Assembly: GCF_026409565.1 (NCBI RefSeq)
Contig: NZ_CP112881.1
Location: forward strand, 1,535,501 to 1,599,500
Direction: 5' to 3'
Length of the DNA stretch: 64,000 nt
DNA from: Sneathiella aquimaris
Lineage (GTDB): Bacteria > Pseudomonadota > Alphaproteobacteria > Sneathiellales > Sneathiellaceae
The notes beneath the pieces are model-generated. The model searched no databases and had not been told where the DNA came from. It worked only from the letters and a program-made list of their open reading frames with translations. This document shows positions 52,706 to 62,406 of the stretch, one piece after another. Position 1 is the first letter of the stretch. Each line of letters opens with the position of its first letter. The position numbers were made by a program, and so were the translations under genes.

Positions 52706-54049
52706 GTGAAGTTACATGTCCGTTATATGGGAAAAATTGCGCTGTTCGCCTGTTCGGCGGCATTGTTAACCGGTTGTTCGCTGTTGCCCGATTGGCTGGG
52801 AGAGGCCGAGGCCCCCCCGCTTCCGGGTGAAAGAATTTCCATTTTGGCGTTGGAGCAGTCACTGGAGCCTGATGAAGGGGTTGCTGATGTAACAGTGCGT
52901 CTACCCGCACCATATGTAAATGCAAACTGGCCGCAAAATGGTGGTACGGCCAGCAACGTCATGCATCACTTGACGCTGGGGGATGATTTAAAAGAGGTCT
53001 GGCGCGCTAATATCGGCGAAGGCTCTGACGATGAAAGTCGGCTGCCGTCCACTCCGATTGTCGCTGAAGGCACTGTTTATGTGATGGATAGTGAAAGTCG
53101 CGTCCGTGCTTTTTCCCAGGAAACCGGTGAAAAACTCTGGGCTGTGAACTTGACCCCTCCTGAAGAAGAGGACGGTGTTGTCGGCGGCGGTCTTGCCGCT
53201 GAATATGGCCGTCTATTTGCCACCACGTCCTATGGCGAGGTGTTTTCTCTGGATCCTAAATCGGGTGGAATGTATTGGAAAGCATCGATTGGTGCCCCTT
53301 TGCGCGCCGCACCCACAGCCGCTGAGGATTTGCTTTTTGTAACAACCTACGACAATCGTATTTTCGCCCTTAACGTTCTGACCGGTGAAACTGAGTGGAG
53401 TTATGAAGGCGGTGTTGAAACAACTGGACTTTTAGGCGCGGCCAGCCCTGCTGTTGAAAAAGGAACAGTCGTTGTGCCGTTCTCATCGGGTGAGTTGTTC
53501 GCCTTGCGTGCCAACAATGGTGCACAAGCCTGGAGTGACCAACTCAAACGTAAGCGTCGTTTGAGTTCCCTGACGTCATTGGCGGATATTAACGCTTTTC
53601 CGGTGATTGATCGGGGAATGATTTTTGCCGCCAGTTATTCCGGCCAGATGGTCGGGATTGATCTTCGAACCGGTAATCGGAAATGGAGCCAGGAAATCTC
53701 TACATTGCAGACCCCATGGGTTGCCGGAGATTTTGTCTATGTGATCTCGACAGACGGTGAACTGGTCTGCCTGTCGCGCAAAAATGGATTGATCCGCTGG
53801 GTACGATCTTTGGGTAAATTTGAAGATCCTGAAGAGAAAACAGGTCTAATTGTGTGGTCAGGACCCGTTTTAGCAAGTGATCGTTTGATTTTGGTCTCCA
53901 ATTACGGTATTGCGGTGTCTGTTTCCCCCTATGACGGCAAAATTCTGGGGAAAGTTGAATTATCAGACACGGCTTCCTTGGCACCCGTCGTTGCGGGAGG
54001 CATGTTGTTTGTTCTAACGGATGATGCCCAATTAGTGGCATATCGCTAA
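52706..54049 (+). CDS. bamB: Outer-membrane assembly lipoprotein BamB
   Basis: Scaffold lipoprotein of the BAM complex that inserts beta-barrel proteins. The 447-residue protein has a lipobox LLTGC at about 22-26 and then an eight-bladed beta-propeller of PQQ-type repeats, for example VYVMDSESRVRAFSQETGEKLW, EVFSLDPKSGGMYW and MVGIDLRTGNRKWS. The GTG at 52706 is about 8 nt after GAGGGG; ATG 52727 (MGKIALFACSA) would also produce a lipoprotein. It lies between the YfgM-like gene and der, as in many proteobacteria. Confidence 0.93.
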   Translation: MKLHVRYMGKIALFACSAALLTGCSLLPDWLGEAEAPPLPGERISILALEQSLEPDEGVADVTVRLPAPYVNANWPQNGGTASNVMHHLTLGDDLKEVWRANIGEGSDDESRLPSTPIVAEGTVYVMDSESRVRAFSQETGEKLWAVNLTPPEEEDGVVGGGLAAEYGRLFATTSYGEVFSLDPKSGGMYWKASIGAPLRAAPTAAEDLLFVTTYDNRIFALNVLTGETEWSYEGGVETTGLLGAASPAVEKGTVVVPFSSGELFALRANNGAQAWSDQLKRKRRLSSLTSLADINAFPVIDRGMIFAASYSGQMVGIDLRTGNRKWSQEISTLQTPWVAGDFVYVISTDGELVCLSRKNGLIRWVRSLGKFEDPEEKTGLIVWSGPVLASDRLILVSNYGIAVSVSPYDGKILGKVELSDTASLAPVVAGGMLFVLTDDAQLVAYR

Positions 54050-54057
54050 GATAATCG

Positions 54058-55389
54058 ATGTCATTTACAGTAGCTATTATTGGACGTCCCAATGTGGGCA
54101 AGTCCACTCTATTCAATCGTCTGGTCGGGAAACGCCTCGCCCTTGTTGATGATACGCCGGGCGTGACCCGCGATCGTCGCGAAGGGGAAGCCCGTATCGG
54201 TTCGCTTAAATTCAAAGTCATTGACACTGCCGGGCTGGAAGAAGCCTTCGACGATAGCCTGGAAGGGCGCATGCGTCGGCAAACCGAAATGGCCTTGGAA
54301 GAAGCAGACGTCGCATTAATGATATTTGATGCACGCGCTGGTGTTACGCCAATGGACAAGCATTTTGCAGGTTGGCTGCGGAAAACAGAAAAACCAGTCA
54401 TTTTGTGTGCTAATAAATGCGAAGGCCGTATTGCTGAAACGGAAATGATGGAAGCTTATTCGCTGGGCTTGGGTGATCCCATTGCATTGTCGGCAGAGCA
54501 CGGGGAAGGCATCGGTGAATTATTTGATGCGTTGCTTCCATTTGAAGTTGAACAGGTTCCTGATGTTGCCGCAAAGGACCGTCCTTTGGCTTTGGCCATT
54601 GTTGGTCGGCCTAACGCGGGCAAATCGACGTTGGTCAATCATTTGATCGGCGAAGAACGGTTGCTGACCGGGCCGGAAGCAGGGGTTACACGGGATTCGA
54701 TTTCTGTTGAATGGGAATTTGAAGGTCAAAAAATAAAGCTGGTGGATACCGCCGGTATTCGCCGCCGATCCCGGGTTCAAAAGAAGCTGGAAAAACTGTC
54801 CGTTGCGGACAGTCTGCGGGTTATAAAATTGGCAGAAGTTGTCGTTCTGGTGATTGACGCGGATGTATCCTTTGAAAAGCAGGACCTGACCATCGCCGCC
54901 CATGTGATTGAAGAGGGGCGCGGTCTGGTTGTTGCTGTTAATAAGTGGGATACCGTTCGGGATCGTAACGCCATGCTGCAACATATTCGCGACAAGTTGC
55001 AGATTTCATTGCCTCAGGTGAGAGGGGTTCCCGTTGTTACCCTGTCAGCCTTGACCGGACGCGGACTTGAAAAGCTTTTGCCGCAGGTCATCCGGGTGTA
55101 TGAACTTTGGAATAAGCGGATTCCAACGTCTCAGCTAAACCGTTGGCTGGAACATATGCTTGAGAAGCATCCACCGCCGATGGCAAAGGGTCGTCGCCTC
55201 AAGGTCCGGTATATTACTCAGGTAAAATCGCGGCCACCGACCTTCTCATTATTTATGTCGTCTCGCGGTGAGCTGCCGGAAAGCTATCTCAGATATCTGA
55301 TTAACGGATTGCGCGAAGATTTTGACATGCCAGCGGTTCCCATTCGGATTGCGACACGAACGGGCAAAAATCCGTATGTGAAAGAATAG
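54058..55389 (+). CDS. der: Ribosome biogenesis GTPase Der
   Basis: A 443-residue protein with two tandem GTPase domains, needed for 50S subunit assembly. Domain 1 has [12 protein letters not shown] at about 9-20 and DTAGLEE; domain 2 has [12 protein letters not shown] near 183-194 and [15 protein letters not shown]-type and NKCE-type recognition motifs are visible. The C-terminal KH-like domain ends GKNPYVKE. It begins 8 nt after bamB and ends at a strong terminator. Confidence 0.97.
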   Translation: MSFTVAIIGRPNVGKSTLFNRLVGKRLALVDDTPGVTRDRREGEARIGSLKFKVIDTAGLEEAFDDSLEGRMRRQTEMALEEADVALMIFDARAGVTPMDKHFAGWLRKTEKPVILCANKCEGRIAETEMMEAYSLGLGDPIALSAEHGEGIGELFDALLPFEVEQVPDVAAKDRPLALAIVGRPNAGKSTLVNHLIGEERLLTGPEAGVTRDSISVEWEFEGQKIKLVDTAGIRRRSRVQKKLEKLSVADSLRVIKLAEVVVLVIDADVSFEKQDLTIAAHVIEEGRGLVVAVNKWDTVRDRNAMLQHIRDKLQISLPQVRGVPVVTLSALTGRGLEKLLPQVIRVYELWNKRIPTSQLNRWLEHMLEKHPPPMAKGRRLKVRYITQVKSRPPTFSLFMSSRGELPESYLRYLINGLREDFDMPAVPIRIATRTGKNPYVKE

Positions 55390-55390
55390 A

Positions 55391-55422
55391 AAAACAGGGC
55401 CTGATTAGGGCCCTGTTTTTTT
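55391..55422 (+). terminator. Rho-independent terminator after der
   Basis: An 11-bp perfect stem (55391-55401 with 55409-55419), 7-nt loop, then a U-run to 55422. It ends the YfgM-bamB-der operon and sits just before the end of the converging unknown gene. Confidence 0.95.
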
Positions 55423-55437
55423 GTCTAATCAGATGTT

Positions 55438-56490
55438 TCAGCGGTCCCGGATGTTTGTCACGGTCCAAACAAGCTTTTCTTCATTTACCTGCTCGCATTC
55501 CAGTCCCAGCATTTCACGGTGGGAACGGATGGCACCGATCCAGAGTTCTTTCCAGCAGGACAAGACAAGGCTGCGTTCGTCCCCGCTCAGGCCTTTTACA
55601 ATCCGAAGTCCTGTCTGTTCGAAACTGGTCGTTTCCTCTGTTTTGTGATTGGATATCGGCGTGATACCGTCACCCATACCGTTCATCATCTGCATAAGAT
55701 AGTGTGTTGCGTCTGCCGCATTCCCGTCCACGGTTTTCAGTGCTGCGGCAGTTTGCGCGTAATATTGCAAACCAATCAACCGGGCTGTGATACTCGCATG
55801 TTCTTTTGTTTCGTCATATCCAATAACCTTTACAAGTTCGCTCAGTCCGTTGCGGATATACTCCATCGCATAATTTCTATTAGCTTTTTCAAGCCGCTCT
55901 TCGCTCCAGTCGGAAGCGGGTGGTTTAGGCTGGTCCTCGGCCTTGAACGGAGGGGGCAGCTCGCCTTTCGCAAACTGCAAGCGTTCATCTTCGGATAAAT
56001 CGTGATCATATTCCTTGAAATACCCGCAAAACCCGAATTCGCCGGTCATATCTTCGGAAACACAGACATATCCCAACCGCGGGTTTTTAAGGCTTACGCC
56101 GTTATGGGCATACCAGCCGCGCAGGAACCCTCGGCTGACGCCAATTGGAACTCCACAGAGGGTCGGACCGTCATACATCCATCGGGGGTAACGGAATCGC
56201 ACCCACGCCTTTGTTTTACTTTCGGCCATATATTCAACGGGGACGCCACCGATGGAATTGGACAGGACATGGTATTTTGCACAGGCAATCGCGTCTGGTT
56301 CATGGGACAGGCCCAGTTTTTCAAAGCTGCTCAGGAATTTGGATAGATGTTGTCGCCGAAACAGCTTGAACATCCACTCTTCCATGACCTCCGGCCCCTT
56401 GTGAGTGGATATTCTAAGCTGTAGGCCTAGTAGATAGGCGTGGTGTATGGCAGCCTGAGCCCTAATCGGCTCAACAGTGGCTTGTGTCAT
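55438..56490 (-). CDS. Uncharacterised 350-residue soluble protein
   Basis: I do not recognise the family. The protein has no signal peptide or membrane segment. The first 80 residues look helical. A middle Trp/Tyr/Arg-rich part (AWVRFRYPRWMYDGPTLCGVP, FLRGWYAHNGVSL) may form a binding pocket, followed by an Asp/Glu/Pro-rich linker and a helical C terminus. Two stretches, FEKLGLSHEPDAIACAKYHVLSNS and the end, suggest an alpha/beta enzyme-like fold. AAGGA is 6 nt before the ATG at 56490. It lies alone, downstream of der in convergent orientation and 65 nt before the SDR gene start on the same strand. Confidence 0.8.
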   Translation of the reverse strand: MTQATVEPIRAQAAIHHAYLLGLQLRISTHKGPEVMEEWMFKLFRRQHLSKFLSSFEKLGLSHEPDAIACAKYHVLSNSIGGVPVEYMAESKTKAWVRFRYPRWMYDGPTLCGVPIGVSRGFLRGWYAHNGVSLKNPRLGYVCVSEDMTGEFGFCGYFKEYDHDLSEDERLQFAKGELPPPFKAEDQPKPPASDWSEERLEKANRNYAMEYIRNGLSELVKVIGYDETKEHASITARLIGLQYYAQTAAALKTVDGNAADATHYLMQMMNGMGDGITPISNHKTEETTSFEQTGLRIVKGLSGDERSLVLSCWKELWIGAIRSHREMLGLECEQVNEEKLVWTVTNIRDR

Positions 56491-56555
56491 CCTGTGTCCT
56501 TCCATTCCGTGGAACGTTATTTTTGAACACAGTTTAAGACGCTATCGCCGGGAAG

Positions 56556-57257
56556 TCACGTGATCAACGTTCCGTTCTGATTGAACTCTGATGATAATGC
56601 ATCGAGGAACAGATCTGTTTTCTGCTCTGGCGTTGGCAGCGTTGACTGGTCTTCCCCGGGGAAAGCAGACAGACGGAGTTTTGTGGCCGTTGGTCCCGGA
56701 TCAATCAGGTTGACCTTCAAATTGGTTTTGGCGACTTCGCCTGCATATGTCAGGACCAGGCTTTCAAGCGCGGCCTTGGAGGCTGCATAGCCGCTCCAGT
56801 ATAATTTATGCTCTCTTGCTGCACTGGCTGTCACAAAAACGGCCCGGCCAGCGTCACTGGCCCGCAGCAGTGGATCCAACGCGCGGAGCAGGCGCCAGTT
56901 GGCATGCACGTTTAGTTTAAAAACATCTTCCCAAAGTTTAGGGGAATATTGTGGTGCCGGGGTCAATTTACCAAGGGTGCCGGCAGCAGCTACAAGCATA
57001 TCCAGCTTCTTAAAACGCTCCAGTAACGGGGCCGCCAGACCATCGATGGCGTCGGTTTCCAGAAGATCAAGCGGTACAAGCGTTGCACTTCCACCGGCGG
57101 ACTGGATGGCGTCATCGACTTCTTCCAAGCCACCAACAGAGCGGGCAATCAGGATGACATGCGCCCCTTCAGCAGCAAGCGCTTTGGCAACGGCTGCGCC
57201 GATCCCGCGAGAGGCGCCCGTTACGAGGGCGGTCTTGTTCTCAAATCGTTTTGACAT
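56556..57257 (-). CDS. Short-chain dehydrogenase/reductase
   Basis: A 233-residue Rossmann-fold NAD(P)-dependent oxidoreductase. TGASRGIG at about 13-20 is the cofactor-binding motif, NVHANW replaces the usual NNAG-helix4 Asn region, and YWSGYAASKAALE near residue 152 carries the catalytic Tyr and Lys (YxxxK); Ser is in FVTASAA. DPGPTATKL is the usual PG motif. It follows purF by 8 nt on the same strand, an arrangement common in alphaproteobacteria. The substrate is unknown. Confidence 0.92.
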   Translation of the reverse strand: MSKRFENKTALVTGASRGIGAAVAKALAAEGAHVILIARSVGGLEEVDDAIQSAGGSATLVPLDLLETDAIDGLAAPLLERFKKLDMLVAAAGTLGKLTPAPQYSPKLWEDVFKLNVHANWRLLRALDPLLRASDAGRAVFVTASAAREHKLYWSGYAASKAALESLVLTYAGEVAKTNLKVNLIDPGPTATKLRLSAFPGEDQSTLPTPEQKTDLFLDALSSEFNQNGTLIT

Positions 57258-57265
57258 GGAGTTTC

Positions 57266-58738
57266 CTAGGATCTTTCGGCCAACCGTGTGAGTTCTTTGT
57301 CCGCGCCTGTGTCATGGTCTGTCAGGCTAATGGGGTAATCGCCAGAGAAGCAGGCGTCGCAATATTGAGGTTGCTCATTATTCCGGTGGGTTTCTCCCAT
57401 TGCGACATAAAGACCATCCAAAGAGATAAAGCTGAGACTATCCGCACCGATAAAGTCGCACATTCCTTTGACATCATACTGCGCGGCCAGAAGTTTCTGG
57501 CGTGTGGGTGTATCGACACCATAGAAGCAGGAATTTGTCGTTGGGGGGCTGGCAATGCGCATATGAACTTCTGTTGCGCCCGCATCGCGCACCATCTGCA
57601 CGATTTTCGTCGATGTCGTTCCGCGAACGATACTGTCATCCACCAGGATAACCCGCTTCCCCTTGATCAGGGCACGGTTGGCGTTGTGTTTAAGTTTCAC
57701 ACCCAAGTGGCGGATCTGGTCTGTTGGTTCAATGAAGGTCCGGCCCACATAATGGTTCCGAATGATCCCCAGTTCAAAAGGGATACCTGATTGTTCGGCA
57801 TATCCAATCGCGGCGGGGGTTCCGCTATCGGGGACTGGGATCACCAGATCGGCTTCAACCATATTCTCGGTTGCCAACTGACGGCCAATATCTTTGCGGA
57901 CATCATAGACTGACCGGTTTTCAACAACACTGTCCGGGCGCGCAAAGTAGATATGCTCAAAAATGCAAAAGCGGCGAGGGGGGGTGGTGAAGGGGGATAG
58001 ACTGGTAAGTCCGTTTTCATCAACAACAATCACTTCGCCCGGTTCAACGTCCCGAATGAAATCAGCACCAATGATATCAAGCGCACAGGTTTCTGAGGTC
58101 AGGATATAGGCATCGTCGATTTTACCAAGGACGAGGGGGCGAACACCAAATGGATCGCGCATTCCTACCATTTTTTTACTGGTCTGCGCGACCAGCGAAT
58201 ATGCACCCACAATCTTGTGCATGGCATCTACCATGCGATCCACAACTTTGATTTTCTTACTGTTGGCGATCAAATGAATGATGACTTCAGTGTCCATCGT
58301 GGACTGGAAAATACTACCCTCTGCAACCAATTGTTTGCGCAGGGTCGAGGCATTGGTCAGATTTCCATTATGCGCGACTGCGATACCACCGTTGGCCAGG
58401 TCTGCAAAAATAGGCTGTACATTGCGTAAAACTGTACCGCCTGTTGTTGCGTATCGGTTATGGCCGAGGGCGGCTGAACCGCTGAGGCTGTTGATAACAT
58501 CTTCTGTTGAAAAGTTATCCCCCACTTTTCCCATAGCTTTGTGGCTATGAAAATGGGTTCCGTCATGCGAAACAATACCTGCGGCTTCCTGTCCGCGATG
58601 TTGAAGGGCGTGAAGGCCCAGCGCTGTTAAGGCACTGGCTTCTTCATGCCCGTAAATTCCAAACACACCACATTCTTCATGTAGTTTGTCGTCATCAAAA
58701 GGATTGCAAATGTTGCGAGGGGCGCTTTGCTGGGTCAT
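57266..58738 (-). CDS. purF: Amidophosphoribosyltransferase
   Basis: First committed step of purine synthesis: PRPP and glutamine to phosphoribosylamine. The 490-residue protein has an Ntn-type amidotransferase domain whose nucleophile Cys lies at about residue 23 in EECGVFGIYGHEEA, after a short propeptide. LHALQHRGQEAAG and GHNRYATTGG follow. The phosphoribosyltransferase domain has VILVDDSIVRGTTSTKIV near 345-363. It overlaps the cvpA gene by ATGA and precedes an SDR gene. Confidence 0.97.
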   Translation of the reverse strand: MTQQSAPRNICNPFDDDKLHEECGVFGIYGHEEASALTALGLHALQHRGQEAAGIVSHDGTHFHSHKAMGKVGDNFSTEDVINSLSGSAALGHNRYATTGGTVLRNVQPIFADLANGGIAVAHNGNLTNASTLRKQLVAEGSIFQSTMDTEVIIHLIANSKKIKVVDRMVDAMHKIVGAYSLVAQTSKKMVGMRDPFGVRPLVLGKIDDAYILTSETCALDIIGADFIRDVEPGEVIVVDENGLTSLSPFTTPPRRFCIFEHIYFARPDSVVENRSVYDVRKDIGRQLATENMVEADLVIPVPDSGTPAAIGYAEQSGIPFELGIIRNHYVGRTFIEPTDQIRHLGVKLKHNANRALIKGKRVILVDDSIVRGTTSTKIVQMVRDAGATEVHMRIASPPTTNSCFYGVDTPTRQKLLAAQYDVKGMCDFIGADSLSFISLDGLYVAMGETHRNNEQPQYCDACFSGDYPISLTDHDTGADKELTRLAERS

Positions 58739-59427
58739 TGCTTTACCTGAGTACCTTTAGTGAGATTTTCCATTTGTTGGCGGGATTTTGCATCATATCC
58801 CTTTTCCAGATTTTCAGCGGCATCCTTTAGTTTGTTTTCCACATCTTCGCGGATCACTTTTGGGATGCTCTCATATTCTTTTTTAAGGCTTTTGCCGGTT
58901 TCTGTACCGGTTTCCATGGCGATGCGAAGGTTCTTGCGCATATCAGCAGGCGTCAGTTCAGCAACAAACTCGCCACTGGCCTGAACAATAGGCAGCATCT
59001 TCGCATTGAGAATTTCTTTCGGTCTTCCGTCCGGGGGGATAAACTGAACAAAAAACAGCCATGCAATGCCAACGAGGATAATAGCCCGGCCAATTCCGAA
59101 AAAGATACCCAAGGATCGATCCAGTGCGCCCAAAGAAGAGGCTTTCACCCGATCAGAAATCGTGTGGGTCAAATAGGAAAGCGTGACAAGGCTGATAATA
59201 AAGATCAGGGATCCGGTCAGTATGTCAGCAATCAACTGAATGGTAATATATTGATGCGCGAAAGGTTTCAGTATGGGGAAAAGATAAAGGGTCACAAAAA
59301 CCGCACCGATCCATCCGGTGATGGATAGAATTTCTTTAACAAATCCCCGGGCAAAACCAAAAATGGCGGAGACAAGCAGAACAACAAGAATGCCTGCATC
59401 GGCTATGTTGATCGGCAATTCTTCCAT
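58735..59427 (-). CDS. cvpA: CvpA family membrane protein
   Basis: A 230-residue inner-membrane protein of the colicin V production family. Four hydrophobic segments occur at about 10-28, 31-52, 66-86 and 100-126, with the family pattern SAIFGFARGFVKEILSITGWIGAV near the start. A long charged, helical tail (about 150-230) is a feature of the alphaproteobacterial type. It is coupled to purF by an ATGA overlap, as in many proteobacteria; the function in this context is not established. Confidence 0.9.
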   Translation of the reverse strand: MEELPINIADAGILVVLLVSAIFGFARGFVKEILSITGWIGAVFVTLYLFPILKPFAHQYITIQLIADILTGSLIFIISLVTLSYLTHTISDRVKASSLGALDRSLGIFFGIGRAIILVGIAWLFFVQFIPPDGRPKEILNAKMLPIVQASGEFVAELTPADMRKNLRIAMETGTETGKSLKKEYESIPKVIREDVENKLKDAAENLEKGYDAKSRQQMENLTKGTQVKQ

Positions 59428-59445
59428 TACTTAACGCTACCTTTC

Positions 59446-60822
59446 TTACGCATTTACCGCTTCTTTTTCGCGGGTAAACAAGGACACAATCTCAGAAAGA
59501 TGTTCGACCTCAATTATCTTGATGGTCGGATCCTTGATCTTGCTTCCAAGTGGTATAATGGCTGCTTCAAACCCGAGTTTTGCGGCTTCTTTTAACCGCG
59601 CATCCGTTTGACCAACAGCTCGAATTTCTCCAGATAAGCCAATCTCACCAAAAATGATACTCTTTTCCGGTACCGGAATGTCAGAAATTGATGAAACCAG
59701 GGCTGCAGCCACCGCTAAATCAGCCGCAGGCTCATTGACCCGAAGACCACCAGCAACATTCAGATACACTTCATTTCCGGCCAAGGATAGACCACACCGG
59801 GCATCCAGCACCGCGAGAATCATCGCGAGGCGGCTTGAATCCCAGCCAACAACGGCCCGCCGTGGCGTTGCCTGTTGAGAGGGGGCAACAAGGCCCTGAA
59901 TTTCAACAAGAAGGGGGCGTGTGCCTTCCATACCGGCAAATACCGAGGCACCACTGATATCTTTTTCCTGATTACTGATAAACAGGGCAGAAGGATTTGC
60001 AACTTCCTGCAGGCCCATATCTGTCATTTCAAAGACACCGATTTCATCCGTTGCCCCGAACCGGTTCTTTACGGCCCGAAGAATGCGGAACTGGTGCCCG
60101 CGATCCCCCTCAAAATACAAGACCGTATCGACCATATGTTCAAGAACACGGGGACCGGCAATCTGCCCGTCTTTCGTCACATGGCCAACCAGCATAAGCG
60201 CACAGTTCAGTTTTTTGGCAAGCCGTATCAGTTCCTGAGAACAGGCTCGAACCTGAGAGACCGTGCCGGGTGCACTGTCCAGATTATCTGCATACATGGT
60301 TTGGATAGAATCAATGATAAGCAGATCAGGCGGTGCTGATTTTTCCAAGCTGGTGACAATGTCCCTTAGCGAGTTCGCGGCTGCCAGTTGCACCGGACTG
60401 TCTGTCAGGCCTAATCGTTTGGCCCGCATGGAAATTTGTTGGGTGGCTTCCTCGCCGGAAATATATGTGCAGGTATAGCCTCGTTTGGCCATAAGGCCGA
60501 CAGCCTGCAATAGGATGGTCGATTTACCGATTCCGGGGTCACCGCCAATCAAAATGGAGGAGCCGGGTACAAAGCCCCCACCCAGAACCCGATCCAGTTC
60601 GTTTACACCGCAGAAATGACGCTTGTAGTCAGATTTTTCAGCATCAAGGGTGGTAAATTCGAGTTGTCGTCCTTTTCCGGAAGACAGGCCTTTTGGTACG
60701 ATCTGCTTTCCACCATCTTCAACGATGGAGTTCCATTCACTGCAGGAATCACATTTCCCTTGCCATTTACGGTAACTGGCGCCGCAGGATTGGCATGAAA
60801 AATGTTCGGTTGATTTGGCCAT
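59446..60822 (-). CDS. radA: DNA repair protein RadA
   Basis: RecA-like ATPase that promotes branch migration in recombinational repair. The 458-residue protein starts with a Cys4 zinc finger (CQSCGASYRKWQGKCDSC), then Walker A GGDPGIGKST at about 93-102, Walker B LLIIDSIQT, and the RadA-specific motif KNRFGATDEIGVF near 255, followed by a Lon-protease-like C-terminal domain. Together with cvpA-purF it forms a minus-strand cluster with mlaF-mlaE upstream. Confidence 0.97.
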   Translation of the reverse strand: MAKSTEHFSCQSCGASYRKWQGKCDSCSEWNSIVEDGGKQIVPKGLSSGKGRQLEFTTLDAEKSDYKRHFCGVNELDRVLGGGFVPGSSILIGGDPGIGKSTILLQAVGLMAKRGYTCTYISGEEATQQISMRAKRLGLTDSPVQLAAANSLRDIVTSLEKSAPPDLLIIDSIQTMYADNLDSAPGTVSQVRACSQELIRLAKKLNCALMLVGHVTKDGQIAGPRVLEHMVDTVLYFEGDRGHQFRILRAVKNRFGATDEIGVFEMTDMGLQEVANPSALFISNQEKDISGASVFAGMEGTRPLLVEIQGLVAPSQQATPRRAVVGWDSSRLAMILAVLDARCGLSLAGNEVYLNVAGGLRVNEPAADLAVAAALVSSISDIPVPEKSIIFGEIGLSGEIRAVGQTDARLKEAAKLGFEAAIIPLGSKIKDPTIKIIEVEHLSEIVSLFTREKEAVNA

Positions 60823-60835
60823 TTTTACCTGTCTG

Positions 60836-61612
60836 TCAGGGTTTCAGGATATCGAGTTCGATGGGGCCGTTTATATCCCCTTTGACGAATTGTTCAACAA
60901 ATGGGTTTCCACAGGTTTCGATTTCGTTTGCAGGTCCGACCCAGACAACGTTTCCTTTATAAAGAAGAGCGATCCGATCGGCAATTTTTTGTGCACTCTC
61001 CATGTCATGAGAGATGGTCAGGGTAGAGGCTCCTAATTCGCGGGTACAATCGCGGATCAGGTTGTCGATCACATCGCCCATGATCGGGTCGAGGCCGGTT
61101 GTTGGCTCATCAAAGAATATGATTTCCGGATTGGTTGCAATGGCTCTTGCCAGTCCAACACGCTTTTGCATGCCAATGGATAAACTGGCGGGGTTTTGAG
61201 AGGCAATGTCAGGGCCAAGACCAACGAGTGCCAGTTTCTCAAAAGCAATCTTTTTCGCTTTTTTTCTGTCCATGCCTTGCGCTTGAATAAGGCCGAAAGC
61301 AACATTTTCCCAAACGGGAAGGCTGTCAAACAGGGCGGCATATTGAAAAAGCATTCCTGTTTTTCGAAGCGTTTTTTCGCGTTCCGCCACCGACAGGCCC
61401 ACCACTTGCTGACCGTCAATCAGGATTTCCCCGCTATCGGGTTCCAGCAGGCCCAGAATGCATTTCAGCATGACTGATTTTCCGGTTCCCGATCCGCCAA
61501 TAACAACAAGGGATTCTCCCTCGTGGATATCAATAGACAAATTTTTCAGAACAACTTTTTTGCCAAAAGATTTGCAGACATTTTTAAGACTGATCTTGGG
61601 GGTTTTTGTCAT
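60836..61612 (-). CDS. mlaF: MlaF-type phospholipid-transport ATP-binding protein
   Basis: A 258-residue ABC ATPase that powers lipid transport between the membranes. Walker A GGSGTGKSVMLK is at about 39-50, Walker B IIFFDEPTTGLDPIMG at about 160-175, and the switch His in TISHDMESA. The signature is LSIGMQKRVGLARA, Mla-like as opposed to the usual LSGGQ. It starts 6 nt after mlaE. Mla components with an MCE domain (mlaD) are not in the window. Confidence 0.88.
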   Translation of the reverse strand: MTKTPKISLKNVCKSFGKKVVLKNLSIDIHEGESLVVIGGSGTGKSVMLKCILGLLEPDSGEILIDGQQVVGLSVAEREKTLRKTGMLFQYAALFDSLPVWENVAFGLIQAQGMDRKKAKKIAFEKLALVGLGPDIASQNPASLSIGMQKRVGLARAIATNPEIIFFDEPTTGLDPIMGDVIDNLIRDCTRELGASTLTISHDMESAQKIADRIALLYKGNVVWVGPANEIETCGNPFVEQFVKGDINGPIELDILKP

Positions 61613-61618
61613 GGATCA

Positions 61619-62395
61619 TTAGTCCAGTAACAGGACAGTTAGGAAATAGTCACTGATGAGGATCAGAATAAAGGACGAGACAACCGCGTTTGTTGTTGCG
61701 CGACCCACACCCTGTGCGCCTCCTGTGGAGTTAAATCCGTGATAGCAGCCCATTATGGTAACGATGAAGCCAAAGACTGATGCCTTGATCAACCCGGAGA
61801 TCACATCCCGGGCTTCCAGAAAATCAAAGGTGTTCTTGATGTAGGAGCTTGGATTGAAACCGAGGGATTCTGTGGCGACAAGATACCCGCCTGAAACTCC
61901 AATGATATCACCAATTAAAACCAGTATTGGCAGCGTGATAACGCCCGCCAGTACCCGAGGTGCTACCAGATATCGGTAGGGGTTGGTCGACAGCGTCACC
62001 AGGGCATCAATCTGTTCAGTTACCCGCATTGTTCCGATCTCAGCGGCAATCGCGGCACCTACACGGCCGGCAACCATAAGGCCACTTAAGACGGGTGCCA
62101 ACTCACGGGTGAGGCCAATAACCACGATGGTCGCAACAGCACTTTCTGCATTAAACCGGGACGAGCCCACATAGATCTGCAAGGCGAGAACCATCCCGGT
62201 AAATAAGGCGGTCATTCCAACAACGGGCAATGAATAGTAGCCGATATTCATGAGCTGTCTAAGAAACAACCGCATGTAAAATGGGGGGAGAAAGATGTTT
62301 TTTACGCTTTGAAATGTAAAGAGGGTAAGATGTCCAACCGCAGCCATAAAGCCCAAACTAACGCGGCCAATGGCGGCCAGAAAATTCCATTCCAT
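61619..62395 (-). CDS. mlaE: MlaE-type phospholipid-transport permease
   Basis: A 258-residue inner-membrane permease with five to six hydrophobic segments. The family motifs VVGMTALFTGMVLALQIYVG, IGLTRELAPVLSGLMVAGRVGAAIAAEIGTMRVTEQIDAL and GVGRATTNAVVSSFILILISDYFLT are clear. It partners with the ATPase gene that follows (6 nt apart). It lies between alr and mlaF; the pair transports phospholipids to keep outer-membrane asymmetry in other bacteria, and this role is presumed here. Confidence 0.9.
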   Translation of the reverse strand: MEWNFLAAIGRVSLGFMAAVGHLTLFTFQSVKNIFLPPFYMRLFLRQLMNIGYYSLPVVGMTALFTGMVLALQIYVGSSRFNAESAVATIVVIGLTRELAPVLSGLMVAGRVGAAIAAEIGTMRVTEQIDALVTLSTNPYRYLVAPRVLAGVITLPILVLIGDIIGVSGGYLVATESLGFNPSSYIKNTFDFLEARDVISGLIKASVFGFIVTIMGCYHGFNSTGGAQGVGRATTNAVVSSFILILISDYFLTVLLLD

Positions 62396-62406
62396 TTAGT
62401 CAAACC

